Assembly (NCBI GenBank): GCA_002331625.1
Contig: DCZN01000095.1
Span: 1-6,722, forward strand
DNA length: 6,722 nt
Source of the DNA: Nitrospira sp. UBA2083
GTDB lineage: Bacteria > Nitrospirota > Nitrospiria > Nitrospirales > Nitrospiraceae
Direction of reading: 5' to 3'
In this document: positions 1-6,722 of the stretch, in pieces
How positions within the stretch are numbered: position 1 is the first letter of the stretch
How the letters are laid out: each line of letters starts with the position of its first letter
Made by a program: the position numbers and the translations under genes
The notes under the pieces: generated by a model
The model's database searches: none
Told to the model about the DNA's origin: nothing
Seen by the model: only the letters and a program-made list of their open reading frames with translations

Positions 1-68
1 TGGTCCACGTGCCCGATCGTCCCAATATTCACGTGCGGCTTCTTCCGCTCGTATTTCGCCTTCGCCAT
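1..68 (-). CDS. tuf: Elongation factor Tu, N-terminal 22 codons (partial)
   Basis: EF-Tu is the cytoplasmic GTPase that delivers aminoacyl-tRNA to the ribosomal A site. Reading leftward from the ATG at 68-66, the window encodes MAKAKYERKKPHVNIGTIGH then VD, after which it ends. This is the conserved EF-Tu N-terminus (E. coli has [22 protein letters not shown]), and residues 19-22 (GHVD) open the first GTP-binding motif, GHVDHGKT. The rest of the gene lies outside the window. The start is supported by the family alignment and by a purine-rich ribosome binding site just upstream. It follows fusA by 29 nt, the usual str-operon order, so it is probably co-transcribed with fusA. Whether a second tuf copy exists elsewhere cannot be seen here. 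Confidence 0.95.
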   Translation of the reverse strand, partial: MAKAKYERKKPHVNIGTIGHVD

Positions 69-69
69 A

Positions 70-83
70 CCTCACCCCTCCCC
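70..83 (-). promoter_or_regulatory. Ribosome binding site of tuf
   Basis: The mRNA reads GGGGAGGGGTGAGG one base before the tuf ATG. The GGAGG core (81-77) has an 8-nt gap to the start codon. A second GAGG (73-70) is only 1 nt away, probably too close to be the working element. It is a strong site, as expected for one of the most abundant proteins in the cell. The remaining spacer back to the fusA stop shows no promoter or terminator. Confidence 0.75.
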
Positions 84-97
84 TGATTCGCTAATTA

Positions 98-2167
98 CTA
101 CTTCTTAATGATGGCTTCTGCAATATTCCTCGGGACCTGGTCGTAACGGTCAAACTCCATGCTGTACGTCGCACGACCCTGAGTCCGAGACCGAAGGTCA
201 GTCGCATAACCAAACATTTCCATCAGCGGGACAACCGCATCGATTGCCTGAGCACCGGCCCTGACCTTCATGCCCTGAACCTTGCCTCGCCGGCCGTTCA
301 AATTGCCAATAACATCACCCATAAACTCCTGAGGGACAAGAACCTCAACCTTCATGATCGGCTCGAGCAAGACAGGATCAGCCTTTTTGCACGCATCCGA
401 AAAACCCATAGAGGCGGCGATTTTAAATGCCATTTCATTCGAATCGACATCATGATACGACCCGTCGATGACCGTAACCTTCACATCCCGAAGCGGATAA
501 CCGGCAACCACACCTGTCTCCATTCGCTCCCGAACGCCTTTTTCAATGGCGGGAATATACTCTTTAGGAATTGCCCCTCCCACCACTTTATTGACGAATT
601 CCAGCCCCTTCCCCGGCTCCGATGGCTCAACGGTCAGGACAACATGGCCATACTGCCCACGACCACCAGTCTGCTTGATGTATTTTGACTCAGCCTCAGC
701 CTTGCGCCTGATCGTTTCCCTGAACGCCACTTCCGGTTTTCCGACGTTGGCTTCGACTTTGAATTCACGCAACATCCGGTCAACGATGATCTCGAGATGC
801 AGCTCTCCCATCCCAGCTATGATCGTCTGAGCAGTCTCCTCGTCCGTCCGCACGCGAAAGGACGGATCTTCTTGCGCCAGCTTCTGAAGTGCAAAGCCCA
901 TCTTCTCTTGATCTTGTTTCGTCTTGGGTTCGATCGCCATCGCAATGACTGGCTCAGGAAACTTCATGATCTCAAGCAACACCGGCTGCTTTTCATCCGC
1001 CAAGGTATCCCCGGTAGTGGCACCCTTGAGCCCCACCGCCGCGACGATGTCACCGGCATGAACCTCGTCGATTTCCTCTCGCTTGTTGGCATGCATCTTC
1101 AACAGGCGACCGATTCGATCCTTGGCCCCCTTGGTGACGTTCAAGACAGGCGTTCCGGTCTTCAGCGTGCCTGAATAGACACGAAAATATGTGAGCTGAC
1201 CGGCAAACGGATCTGACATGATCTTGAACGCCAACGCGGCAAAGGGTGCAGCGTCATCAGACTTTCTCTCCACCTCTTTACCGCTGTTAGGATCCACCCC
1301 CATCACAGGAGGGATATCCAACGGAGAGGGGAGATAATCAACGACACCATCCAGCAGTTGCTGCACGCCCTTGTTCTTGAAGGCTGACCCACAAAGCACC
1401 GGCGTGATCTTCATGGAGATGGTAGCTGCTCGAATTGCACGCATGACCTCTTCTTCTGTCAACGGATGGCCGTTCAAATACTTCTCCATCACCTGATCAT
1501 CGAATTCCGCCACTGCATCGAGCATTTTCTCGCGGTACTCTTTTGCCTGAGCAAGAAGATCGTTAGGAATTTCGTCAACCTTATACTTCGCCCCCAGCGT
1601 TTCGTCGTCGTAAAAATAGCCCTTCATCCGAACCAAATCGATAGAACCTCGGAACTCTGCTTCACGCCCGATTGGAATCTGGATGGGAACCGGCTTTGCT
1701 CCAAGCCGATCAATAATCGACTGAACGCTACCGTAAAAATCAGCCCCAATCCGATCCATCTTATTCATAAAGGCAATGCGCGGAACATGATACTTATCCG
1801 CCTGACGCCAAACCGTCTCAGACTGAGGCTCAACGCCTTGCACGGAATCGAATGCCGCCACGGCTCCATCGAGCACACGCAGAGAGCGCTCCACTTCAAT
1901 CGTAAAGTCGACATGCCCCGGTGTATCAATAATATTAATGCGGTGATCACGCCAGAAACAGGTTGTTGCAGCGGCAGTAATGGTAATACCCCGTTCACGC
2001 TCCTGCTCCATCCAGTCCATTGTGGCCGCACCCTCATGAACCTCACCGAGCTTATGAGTCATGCCGGTATAGAAAAGGATCCGCTCCGTGGTCGTAGTCT
2101 TGCCGGCATCAATGTGCGCCATGATACCGATATTTCTTGTGCGCTCTAGCGATGTCTGACGAGCCAC
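98..2167 (-). CDS. fusA: Elongation factor G, complete, 689 aa
   Basis: EF-G is the GTPase that drives translocation of tRNA and mRNA through the ribosome and, with the ribosome recycling factor, splits ribosomes after termination. All G motifs are present: AHIDAGKT (residues 17-24), RGITI with the switch I Thr (59-63), DTPGH (81-85), NKMD (135-138) and CGSAF (259-263). Domain II is around residues 290-400, and [18 protein letters not shown] in domain III is at about 452-469. Domain IV carries GGRGQYGHV (501-509) and the tip loop GSYHDVDS (569-576), whose His572 matches E. coli His583. Domain V includes [17 protein letters not shown] (612-628). The length is normal for canonical EF-G. Translation starts at GTG (2167-2165): this fits the family start (MAR...LERTRNIGI) and a GAGGAG lies 5 nt upstream. 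The gene ends with tandem in-frame stops, TAG then TAA. No frameshift or missing key residue was seen. Confidence 0.98.
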   Translation of the reverse strand: MARQTSLERTRNIGIMAHIDAGKTTTTERILFYTGMTHKLGEVHEGAATMDWMEQERERGITITAAATTCFWRDHRINIIDTPGHVDFTIEVERSLRVLDGAVAAFDSVQGVEPQSETVWRQADKYHVPRIAFMNKMDRIGADFYGSVQSIIDRLGAKPVPIQIPIGREAEFRGSIDLVRMKGYFYDDETLGAKYKVDEIPNDLLAQAKEYREKMLDAVAEFDDQVMEKYLNGHPLTEEEVMRAIRAATISMKITPVLCGSAFKNKGVQQLLDGVVDYLPSPLDIPPVMGVDPNSGKEVERKSDDAAPFAALAFKIMSDPFAGQLTYFRVYSGTLKTGTPVLNVTKGAKDRIGRLLKMHANKREEIDEVHAGDIVAAVGLKGATTGDTLADEKQPVLLEIMKFPEPVIAMAIEPKTKQDQEKMGFALQKLAQEDPSFRVRTDEETAQTIIAGMGELHLEIIVDRMLREFKVEANVGKPEVAFRETIRRKAEAESKYIKQTGGRGQYGHVVLTVEPSEPGKGLEFVNKVVGGAIPKEYIPAIEKGVRERMETGVVAGYPLRDVKVTVIDGSYHDVDSNEMAFKIAASMGFSDACKKADPVLLEPIMKVEVLVPQEFMGDVIGNLNGRRGKVQGMKVRAGAQAIDAVVPLMEMFGYATDLRSRTQGRATYSMEFDRYDQVPRNIAEAIIKK

Positions 2168-2179
2168 TTCAACTCCTCT
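2165..2179 (-). promoter_or_regulatory. Ribosome binding site and GTG start of fusA
   Basis: The mRNA reads AGAGGAG (2179-2173), then a 5-nt gap, then GTG (2167-2165). The near-perfect Shine-Dalgarno core fixes GTG as the start, and no in-frame ATG upstream gives a better fit to EF-G. A GCUCCU at 2232-2227 in the same spacer could pair with AGGAGU (2177-2172), five Watson-Crick pairs plus one G-U, so access to this site may depend on RNA folding. Confidence 0.8.
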
Positions 2180-2192
2180 AAAAACACTTGTG

Positions 2193-2246
2193 CCGCAGAT
2201 GAGGCCGCTTCACACTGCTGCGATGTAGGAGCATACGAATCTGCGG
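2193..2246 (-). repeat. Inverted repeat, 8 bp (stem B), interleaved with stem A
   Basis: In the mRNA, CCGCAGAT (2246-2239) is the exact reverse complement of ATCTGCGG (2200-2193). Its first arm lies in the loop of stem A and its second arm lies downstream of stem A, the topology of an H-type pseudoknot. Connecting segments would be 1 nt (A1-B1), 14 nt (B1-A2) and 15 nt (A2-B2). Confidence 0.65.
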
Positions 2247-2256
2247 GATCGCAGCA
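2216..2256 (-). repeat. Inverted repeat, 9 bp (stem A) in the rpsG-fusA spacer
   Basis: In the mRNA, TGCTGCGAT (2256-2248) is the exact reverse complement of ATCGCAGCA (2224-2216), with a 23-nt interval that holds stem B's first arm and the GCUCCU. A smaller competing hairpin, CTGCG-ATCC-CGCAG, lies within 2254-2241. Confidence 0.7.
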
Positions 2257-2282
2257 CGGCTCAACTGCAGCACAGAATGACG

Positions 2283-2753
2283 TTACCAGCGATAATGAGC
2301 GAACGCTTTGTTAGCCTCCGCCATCCGATGCACGTCTTCCCGTTTCTTAACCGCAGCCCCCGTATTATTTGACGCATCCAACAACTCGGCTGCAAGCTTC
2401 TCGCGCATACTTCTCCCACTGCGCGTACGGGCAAACTGCGATAACCAACGAAGCGCCAACGACACTCGACGTGCCGGCCTAATTTCAACCGGGACCTGAT
2501 AGGAGGCACCTCCCACCCGACGAGACTTGACTTCAACGATCGGCTTCACATTATCCACAGCTGCCTTAAATACCTTCAGCGGGTCGCCGCCGGTCTTTTC
2601 CTGTATAAAATCAAACGCACCGTAACAGATCCGCTCGGTCGTACTCTTTTTTCCGCTACTCATCAGTGCGTTGATAAACTTTCCGACCAGTTTATCCCGA
2701 TACCGCACATCAGGGAGCACTTCTCGCTGTCCTAAAAATCTACTGCGTGGCAT
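2283..2753 (-). CDS. rpsG: Small ribosomal subunit protein S7 (uS7), complete, 156 aa
   Basis: S7 nucleates assembly of the 30S head by binding the 3' major domain of 16S rRNA, and it sits near the E-site tRNA. The protein begins [18 protein letters not shown] and has the conserved beta-hairpin [20 protein letters not shown] (about residues 74-93). It ends with [20 protein letters not shown] plus W (136-156), the standard uS7 C-terminus. Its 156 residues match the usual bacterial length, without the C-terminal extension of E. coli K-12. The ATG at 2753-2751 is the family start, and the stop is TAA. It lies 35 nt after rpsL and 115 nt before fusA. The ribosome binding site is weak: GGAG at 2774-2771 is 17 nt from the ATG and only GGAT is nearer, so translational coupling to rpsL is plausible. 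No anomalies were seen in the coding sequence. Confidence 0.98.
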   Translation of the reverse strand: MPRSRFLGQREVLPDVRYRDKLVGKFINALMSSGKKSTTERICYGAFDFIQEKTGGDPLKVFKAAVDNVKPIVEVKSRRVGGASYQVPVEIRPARRVSLALRWLSQFARTRSGRSMREKLAAELLDASNNTGAAVKKREDVHRMAEANKAFAHYRW

Positions 2754-2788
2754 ATTAAATCCGTACCATACTCCAGAAGGTTACTAGT
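2754..2788 (-). other. rpsL-rpsG spacer, 35 nt, with a weak ribosome binding site for rpsG
   Basis: The spacer contains CTGGAG (2776-2771), too far (17 nt) from the rpsG ATG for normal spacing. A four-codon frame ATG GTA CGG ATT TAA (2769-2755) ends one base before the rpsG ATG. There is no convincing hairpin and no room for an element like the E. coli S7 target, which lies in a spacer of roughly 100 nt. Confidence 0.6.
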
Positions 2789-3160
2789 TTACTTTGGCCG
2801 CTTTGCCCCATACTTGGAACGGCTCTGCTTTCGATTGGCCACCCCCACCGCATCCAAGGCCCCCCGCACTAAGTGGTACCGAACACCAGGCAGGTCCTTG
2901 ACGCGCCCCCCGCGAACGAGCACGATCGAGTGTTCCTGGAGATTATGCCCAACTCCGGGTATATAAGTCGTCACTTCCATACCATTCGTGAGCCGCACAC
3001 GCGCAACCTTCCGCAATGCCGAATTCGGCTTCTTGGGTGTCGTCGTATACACGCGAAGACACACACCTCTTTTCTGCGGACAAGACTTCAGAGCCGGGCT
3101 TTTCGTCTTCGCCTTGACAAATATTCGCCCTTTTCGAACTAACTGATTGATCGTCGGCAT
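2789..3160 (-). CDS. rpsL: Small ribosomal subunit protein S12 (uS12), complete, 123 aa
   Basis: S12 lies at the 30S decoding centre and the interface with the body, where it influences accuracy of tRNA selection. Family motifs run through the protein: [12 protein letters not shown] (1-12), CPQKRGVC (27-34), [19 protein letters not shown] (39-57), GHNLQEHS (71-78), [14 protein letters not shown] (83-96) and the basic end [10 protein letters not shown] (114-123). Lys43 and Lys88, the positions where substitutions give streptomycin resistance in other bacteria, are both unchanged, so a streptomycin-sensitive S12 is inferred. Asp89 is the residue methylthiolated by RimO in E. coli. The length is within one residue of typical. 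The ATG at 3160-3158 is the family start, preceded by AAAGGG with a rather long 10-nt gap; the stop is TAA. It is the first gene after an exact-consensus promoter and so heads the str operon. Confidence 0.98.
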   Translation of the reverse strand: MPTINQLVRKGRIFVKAKTKSPALKSCPQKRGVCLRVYTTTPKKPNSALRKVARVRLTNGMEVTTYIPGVGHNLQEHSIVLVRGGRVKDLPGVRYHLVRGALDAVGVANRKQSRSKYGAKRPK

Positions 3161-3209
3161 CGCGTTCAGACCCTTTCAAAGGAACAAGCACAAACCGTCA
3201 TGTGCAAAG
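3161..3209 (-). promoter_or_regulatory. rpsL 5' leader with two small hairpins and the ribosome binding site
   Basis: Counting 7-8 nt from the -10 box puts the transcript start near 3210-3209, giving a leader of about 50 nt. Two short stems are visible: GCACA (3205-3201) with TGTGC (3192-3188) around an 8-nt loop, and CCTTTGAAAGG (3182-3172), a 4-bp stem with a 3-nt loop. The second includes most of the AAAGGG (3176-3171) that would serve as the ribosome binding site, so initiation could be damped when it is closed. The stems are short and their stability was not calculated. Confidence 0.45.
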
Positions 3210-3216
3210 CCGCCGG

Positions 3217-3245
3217 ATTATATTGATGCGATCGCCTACTGTCAA
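3217..3245 (-). promoter_or_regulatory. Exact-consensus sigma70-type promoter of the str operon
   Basis: On the minus strand the -35 box TTGACA (3245-3240) and -10 box TATAAT (3222-3217) are both perfect matches to the sigma70 consensus and are separated by exactly 17 nt. The promoter lies wholly in the rpoC-rpsL gap, 57 nt upstream of the rpsL ATG measured from the -10 box. The stretch after the -10 box, CCGGCGG (3216-3210), is very G+C-rich. In E. coli a G+C-rich discriminator is typical of promoters repressed by ppGpp and DksA, so growth-rate or stringent control is inferred. The promoter makes rpsL-rpsG-fusA-tuf transcribable independently of rpoBC. Confidence 0.9.
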
Positions 3246-3251
3246 GTAGGC
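3234..3251 (-). repeat. 7-bp palindrome with 4-nt loop centred on the -35 box
   Basis: The minus strand reads GCCTACTTGACAGTAGGC: arms GCCTACT (3251-3245) and AGTAGGC (3240-3234) are perfectly complementary around TGAC (3244-3241), and a U-G pair could extend the stem by one. The -35 hexamer occupies the loop and the first base of each flanking arm. It could be a DNA operator, or in read-through mRNA from rpoC an RNA hairpin. It lacks a following U-tract, so it is not a standard intrinsic terminator. Confidence 0.7.
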
Positions 3252-3284
3252 ACCAGCAGAACTTTGTCTTCATCGAACGATTTC

Positions 3285-6200
3285 TCACGAAGCCGCCGGC
3301 ACAACGGCATCGGACGACACTGCACCAGCAGGCGTTCCGGCACCAACAGGAACCGCCTCCGGCTTTTCGCTAATGACGAACGTATCCCGATATTCCTCGA
3401 ACCCGGAACCAGCCGGAATGAGACGACCGACGATGACGTTTTCCTTCAACCCCAGCAAATTGTCTTCCCGCCCATTGATGGCTGCTTCGGTGAGTACTCG
3501 CGTCGTTTCCTGGAATGACGCCGCAGATATAAAACTATCGGTCGTCAACGCCGCCTTGGTAATACCCAGCAGAACTGGTTTTCCCAAAGCCGGTTTCCCA
3601 TCTTTCGAAAGCACTCGCTCATTTTCCTTTTCAAAAACGCTCTTGCTGACCTGACTGCCTGGCAAGAATTGCGTATCACCCGGATCTTCAACCCGCACCT
3701 TGCGCAACATCTGTCTCACGATAATCTCGATATGTTTATCGTTGATCGACACGCCTTGCAATCGATAGACATCCTGCACTTCATCCACAAGATACTTCTG
3801 CAGCTCATTGGGGCCGAGAACATCCAATATGTCGTGCGGATTCGCCGATCCATCCATCAGCGGTTCACCGGCACGAACCCAATCGCCTTCATGCACATTC
3901 ACATGCTTACCCTTGGGAATGAAGTACTCCTTCACGTCACCCATCTTGTTGTCGACCAAAACTTTGCGCTGACCTTTGACGAAACCACCGTAGGAAACTT
4001 CTCCGTCGATCTCAGTGATAACCGCCTGCTCTTTGGGCTTCCGCGCTTCAAACAACTCAACCACTCGCGGAAGACCTCCCGTAATATCTTTGGTCTTCGT
4101 CGTCTCTCGAGGAATCTTTGCCAAGACATCCCCGGGAAATACCGTGGCGCCTTTCTCAACGAAGATGTGCGCGCCAACCGGCAACAAGTATCGCGCCACA
4201 GCATTCGATCCCCCGGTGACCTTGGCTGTCTTTCCGCTCTCGTCCTTGATCGACACACGCGGACGAAGGGTCTGACCGGTATGTTCAATGATAACTTTCC
4301 GAGACAAGCCGGTCACTTCATCGAACTCGTCCTTCATCGTCACGCCTTCTACGATGTCACCGTACGCCACTTTCCCGCCAACCTCGGTCAATATGGTCAG
4401 CGAGTAGGGATCCCACTCGACTAACTTCTGCCCGACCACGACGGGATCACCGTCCTTGATCTTAATCTTTGCCCCGTACACAACCGGGTATTTCTCACGC
4501 TCTCGTCCGCTGTCGTCCACAATGGCGATTTTCGTATTGCGATTCATCACGACCCACTCACCTTCTTTATTCCGTACCGCAATACCCGCATTGTGAATGT
4601 CGGCGTTCTTCTTGGCATCAAAACTCATAAACTTGATTCGTCCGGCATGCTTTGCCTCGAGCACGGTCTGCTCCACCACCTTACTGGCCGTACCTCCGAT
4701 GTGAAACGTTCGCATCGTCAGCTGCGTGCCAGGCTCACCGATTGATTGAGCGGCAATGACACCGACCGGCTCACCTTTCTCAACCAAACGCCCACGTGCC
4801 AAATCACGACCATAGCAGGCTCGACAAACGCCACGCGGCGACTGACACGTGAGCACGGATCGAATCTTGACGCGGTCAACTCCCGCCTCAACGATTAGTT
4901 TCGTCAAATCTTCATTCACTTCCTCGTTCCAGGATACGATGATTTCCCCTGTCACAGGGTCACGAATGTCCTCTGCCGCCAGACGCCCGAGGATGCGCTC
5001 CTCCAACGGCTGAATGATTTCGCCGCCTTCTACGAGGGCACTGACTGTAATCCCGTCACGGGTTCCACAGTCGATCTCATTGATAATGACGTCCTGGGCG
5101 ATATCGACGAGCCGCCTGGTCAAATAACCAGAATTCGCCGTCTTTAAGGCGGTATCGGCAAGTCCCTTACGGGCACCGTGCGTCGAAATAAAGTACTGCA
5201 ATACCGTCAACCCCTCGCGGAAGTTGGCCGTAATGGGAGTTTCGATGATTTCTCCGGACGGTTTGGCCATCAGCCCACGCATACCGCCCAACTGGCGAAT
5301 CTGTTGCGAGCTTCCTCGAGCTCCAGAATCCGCCATCATGAAGATTGGATTGAACGATTCGGGCTTGCCCGGATCTCCACCCGCTCCAAGCTCTTTCATC
5401 ATCTCATTTGAGACCTGTTCGGTGACATGCGCCCAGATATCAATCACTTTGTTGTAACGTTCACCGTTAGTGATCAAACCTTCCGAGTACTGTTTTTCGA
5501 TCTCATTGACTTCACGCTGCGCTTTTCCCAGAAAATCTTCTTTCTTACTCGGAATATGCATATTGTCGATGCAGATCGACAGGCCGGCTTTGGTGGCGTA
5601 GGTAAACCCGATATCTTTAATCTTGTCCAGAAACTCAACCGTGTCGCGATGGCCGGTCTGGCGGTACACCGCATCGATCAGCTTGGTCATTTCCTTCTTG
5701 GTCATCAACCTATTGGCGTTGGCGAAGGGAAGCCCGGGAGGAAGGATTTCTGACAGCAAGACACGACCAACGGTCGATTGCACCAGAACGCCACCAAGGC
5801 GCACCTTGATTCGCGCGTGCTCTTCCACTTCTCGGGCGTCAAAGGCAATCCGAACTTCTTCAGGAGATCCGAATACTTTTCCCTCGCCTCTTGCCCCCAG
5901 GCGTTCTTTCGTCAACCAGTAACATCCCAACACCATGTCCTGCGAGGGCACCGCAATCGGCTTACCGTTGGCAGGTGACAAAATATTATTGATGGACATC
6001 ATCAGCACGCGCGCTTCGACCTGCGCCTCGACGGACAACGGCACATGTACCGCCATTTGATCTCCGTCGAAGTCGGCATTGAACGCCGCACAAACGAGCG
6101 GATGCAATCGGATGGCCTTCCCCTCGACCAACACCGGATCAAACGCTTGAATACCTAGACGGTGGAGAGTCGGAGCCCGATTCAGCAACACCGGATGCTC

Positions 6201-6722
6201 CCGGATCACTTCATCCAGGACATCCCACACTTCCGGCCGTTCCTTTTCGACTAACCGTTTGGCACTCTTGATGGTAGTTGCCGCTCCTCTTGCTTCCAGC
6301 TTGTGGAAAATGAACGGCTTGAACAGTTCCAACGCCATTTTCTTGGGTAATCCGCATTGATGCAAGCGAAGCTCAGGCCCGACAACGATCACGGTCCGAC
6401 CTGAATAATCGACGCGCTTCCCGAGGAGATTTTGCCGGAACCGACCCTGCTTTCCTTTCAGCATGTCGCTCAGAGACTTGAGCGGACGCTTATTGGGCCC
6501 ACGGATCGCGCGCCCACGTCGCCCATTGTCGAAGAGAGCATCCACAGCCTCTTGCAACATCCGCATCTCGTTTCTGATGATGACACCAGGAGCCTTGAGT
6601 TCCATCAATCGTTTCAACCGATTGTTCCGGTTGATCACTCGGCGATAGAGGTCATTCAGATCGGAGGTGGCAAATCGTCCGCCATCCAGAGGAACCAGCG
6701 GACGCAACTCCGGAGGCAGCAC
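3285..6722 (-). CDS. rpoC: DNA-directed RNA polymerase subunit beta', 3' part (partial, 1145 codons)
   Basis: Beta' forms, with beta, the catalytic core of RNA polymerase. The window begins inside the gene: the first codon is GTG for the internal Val of [15 protein letters not shown], not a start. By ungapped comparison with E. coli, about 243 residues (including the N-terminal zinc site) are missing, so the full protein is about 1390 aa. Visible in fragment numbering: NADFDGDQM (215-223), whose three Asp bind the catalytic magnesium; bridge helix [20 protein letters not shown] onward (504-538); second zinc site Cys552, Cys626, Cys633, Cys636; trigger loop MRTFHIGG (670-677) with catalytic His674; an E. 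coli-type insertion in the trigger loop (about 680-868); NEVQ-like [20 protein letters not shown] and [19 protein letters not shown] near the C-terminus. It ends in a 27-residue Ala/Pro/Val/Gly-rich tail and a TGA stop. It lies 124 nt upstream of rpsL; no intrinsic terminator separates them. Confidence 0.98.
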   Translation of the reverse strand: MLPPELRPLVPLDGGRFATSDLNDLYRRVINRNNRLKRLMELKAPGVIIRNEMRMLQEAVDALFDNGRRGRAIRGPNKRPLKSLSDMLKGKQGRFRQNLLGKRVDYSGRTVIVVGPELRLHQCGLPKKMALELFKPFIFHKLEARGAATTIKSAKRLVEKERPEVWDVLDEVIREHPVLLNRAPTLHRLGIQAFDPVLVEGKAIRLHPLVCAAFNADFDGDQMAVHVPLSVEAQVEARVLMMSINNILSPANGKPIAVPSQDMVLGCYWLTKERLGARGEGKVFGSPEEVRIAFDAREVEEHARIKVRLGGVLVQSTVGRVLLSEILPPGLPFANANRLMTKKEMTKLIDAVYRQTGHRDTVEFLDKIKDIGFTYATKAGLSICIDNMHIPSKKEDFLGKAQREVNEIEKQYSEGLITNGERYNKVIDIWAHVTEQVSNEMMKELGAGGDPGKPESFNPIFMMADSGARGSSQQIRQLGGMRGLMAKPSGEIIETPITANFREGLTVLQYFISTHGARKGLADTALKTANSGYLTRRLVDIAQDVIINEIDCGTRDGITVSALVEGGEIIQPLEERILGRLAAEDIRDPVTGEIIVSWNEEVNEDLTKLIVEAGVDRVKIRSVLTCQSPRGVCRACYGRDLARGRLVEKGEPVGVIAAQSIGEPGTQLTMRTFHIGGTASKVVEQTVLEAKHAGRIKFMSFDAKKNADIHNAGIAVRNKEGEWVVMNRNTKIAIVDDSGREREKYPVVYGAKIKIKDGDPVVVGQKLVEWDPYSLTILTEVGGKVAYGDIVEGVTMKDEFDEVTGLSRKVIIEHTGQTLRPRVSIKDESGKTAKVTGGSNAVARYLLPVGAHIFVEKGATVFPGDVLAKIPRETTKTKDITGGLPRVVELFEARKPKEQAVITEIDGEVSYGGFVKGQRKVLVDNKMGDVKEYFIPKGKHVNVHEGDWVRAGEPLMDGSANPHDILDVLGPNELQKYLVDEVQDVYRLQGVSINDKHIEIIVRQMLRKVRVEDPGDTQFLPGSQVSKSVFEKENERVLSKDGKPALGKPVLLGITKAALTTDSFISAASFQETTRVLTEAAINGREDNLLGLKENVIVGRLIPAGSGFEEYRDTFVISEKPEAVPVGAGTPAGAVSSDAVVPAAS

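Larger units (their letters stand above)
2168..2282 (-). promoter_or_regulatory. rpsG-fusA spacer, candidate structured translational control region
   Basis: This 115-nt gap has no plausible coding continuation: S7 ends at its standard HYRW terminus and EF-G starts at its standard N-terminus. It holds three possible stems: A (2256-2248 with 2224-2216), B (2246-2239 with 2200-2193) and an outer stem next to A (2263-2257 with 2200-2207, one bulge). The order A1-B1-A2-B2 means A and B either exclude each other or form a pseudoknot. An anti-Shine-Dalgarno GCUCCU sits between B1 and A2. GTGCTGC is also repeated directly (2273-2267 and 2257-2251). The pairings are read from sequence; the regulatory role is inferred. 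In E. coli, S7 represses translation from its own str mRNA by binding a spacer structure, but there the site is between rpsL and rpsG. Confidence 0.45.

Noticed and set aside
1466..2149. 227-codon plus-strand open frame opposite fusA
   Set aside because: It is antisense to the GTPase domain of EF-G, with low-quality composition and no family resemblance; a shadow frame.
2180..2200. T5 run (2184-2180) after stem B as an intrinsic terminator before fusA
   Set aside because: Eight bases separate the stem from the T-run, the run is only five T, and it overlaps the region next to the fusA ribosome binding site. Terminating inside the str operon here is not supported.
2226..2263. Internal promoter for fusA (TTGAGC ... 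TATGCT)
   Set aside because: The spacing is 23 nt and the hexamers are weak matches, far from a usable sigma70 arrangement.
2755..2769. Four-codon minigene MVRI upstream of rpsG
   Set aside because: Its putative GGAG is only 1 nt from the ATG, too close for normal initiation, so it is not called as a gene; it is mentioned only for possible coupling.
3228..3235. GCGATCGC octamer in the promoter spacer, identical to the cyanobacterial HIP1 repeat
   Set aside because: A single chance-level copy was noticed. The protein sequences and the unsplit beta' subunit rule against a cyanobacterium, where the homologous subunit is split into rpoC1 and rpoC2.
3234..3284. Intrinsic terminator of rpoC
   Set aside because: The only good hairpin (3251-3234) is followed by GATCGCATCAATATAAT, not a U-tract, and overlaps the rpsL promoter.
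3669..4424. 251-codon plus-strand open frame opposite rpoC
   Set aside because: It lies antisense within conserved rpoC, has no recognisable family features, and the beta' frame on the other strand fully explains the sequence.
6720..6722. GTG at the right edge read as a start codon of a 1145-aa protein
   Set aside because: It encodes the internal Val of the conserved [15 protein letters not shown] segment. About 243 N-terminal residues of beta' lie beyond the window.

Overview
The window is a core housekeeping block, all on the minus strand. In transcription order (right to left) it reads rpoC (3' four-fifths), rpsL, rpsG, fusA, tuf (first 22 codons). This is the classical bacterial rpoBC-to-str arrangement: the RNA polymerase beta' subunit, then ribosomal proteins S12 and S7, then elongation factors EF-G and EF-Tu. 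No mobile element, tRNA, CRISPR array or accessory gene is visible, and every large plus-strand reading frame is a shadow of these genes.

The organism looks like a Gram-negative-type bacterium of moderate G+C. The beta' subunit carries a long insertion in the trigger loop, as in E. coli and many other Gram-negative lineages. The protein sequences and gene order would fit Nitrospirota (Nitrospira-like) or a deltaproteobacterial relative. That assignment rests on recall of family sequences and is tentative.

Layout: 6722-3285 rpoC, truncated at its 5' end by the window edge. 3284-3161 is a 124-nt gap holding an exact-consensus sigma70-type promoter (TTGACA, 17 nt, TATAAT) for the str operon, with a 7-bp palindrome centred on its -35 box and a roughly 50-nt leader with two small hairpins. 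3160-2789 rpsL. 2788-2754 is a short 35-nt spacer. 2753-2283 rpsG. 2282-2168 is a 115-nt spacer with several perfect inverted repeats and a possible anti-Shine-Dalgarno sequence. 2167-98 fusA, which starts with GTG behind a strong ribosome binding site. 97-69 is a 29-nt spacer. 68-1 is the start of tuf.

Functionally, one mRNA from the rpsL promoter would deliver two small-subunit proteins and the two GTPases that drive elongation. The coding content is ordinary. The points worth a second look are in the gaps: the very strong promoter with its palindromic -35 region, and the rpsG-fusA spacer, which can fold in mutually exclusive or pseudoknotted ways and is a candidate site for autogenous translational control. 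In E. coli the known S7 control site lies in the rpsL-rpsG spacer, but here that spacer is too short to hold a comparable element.
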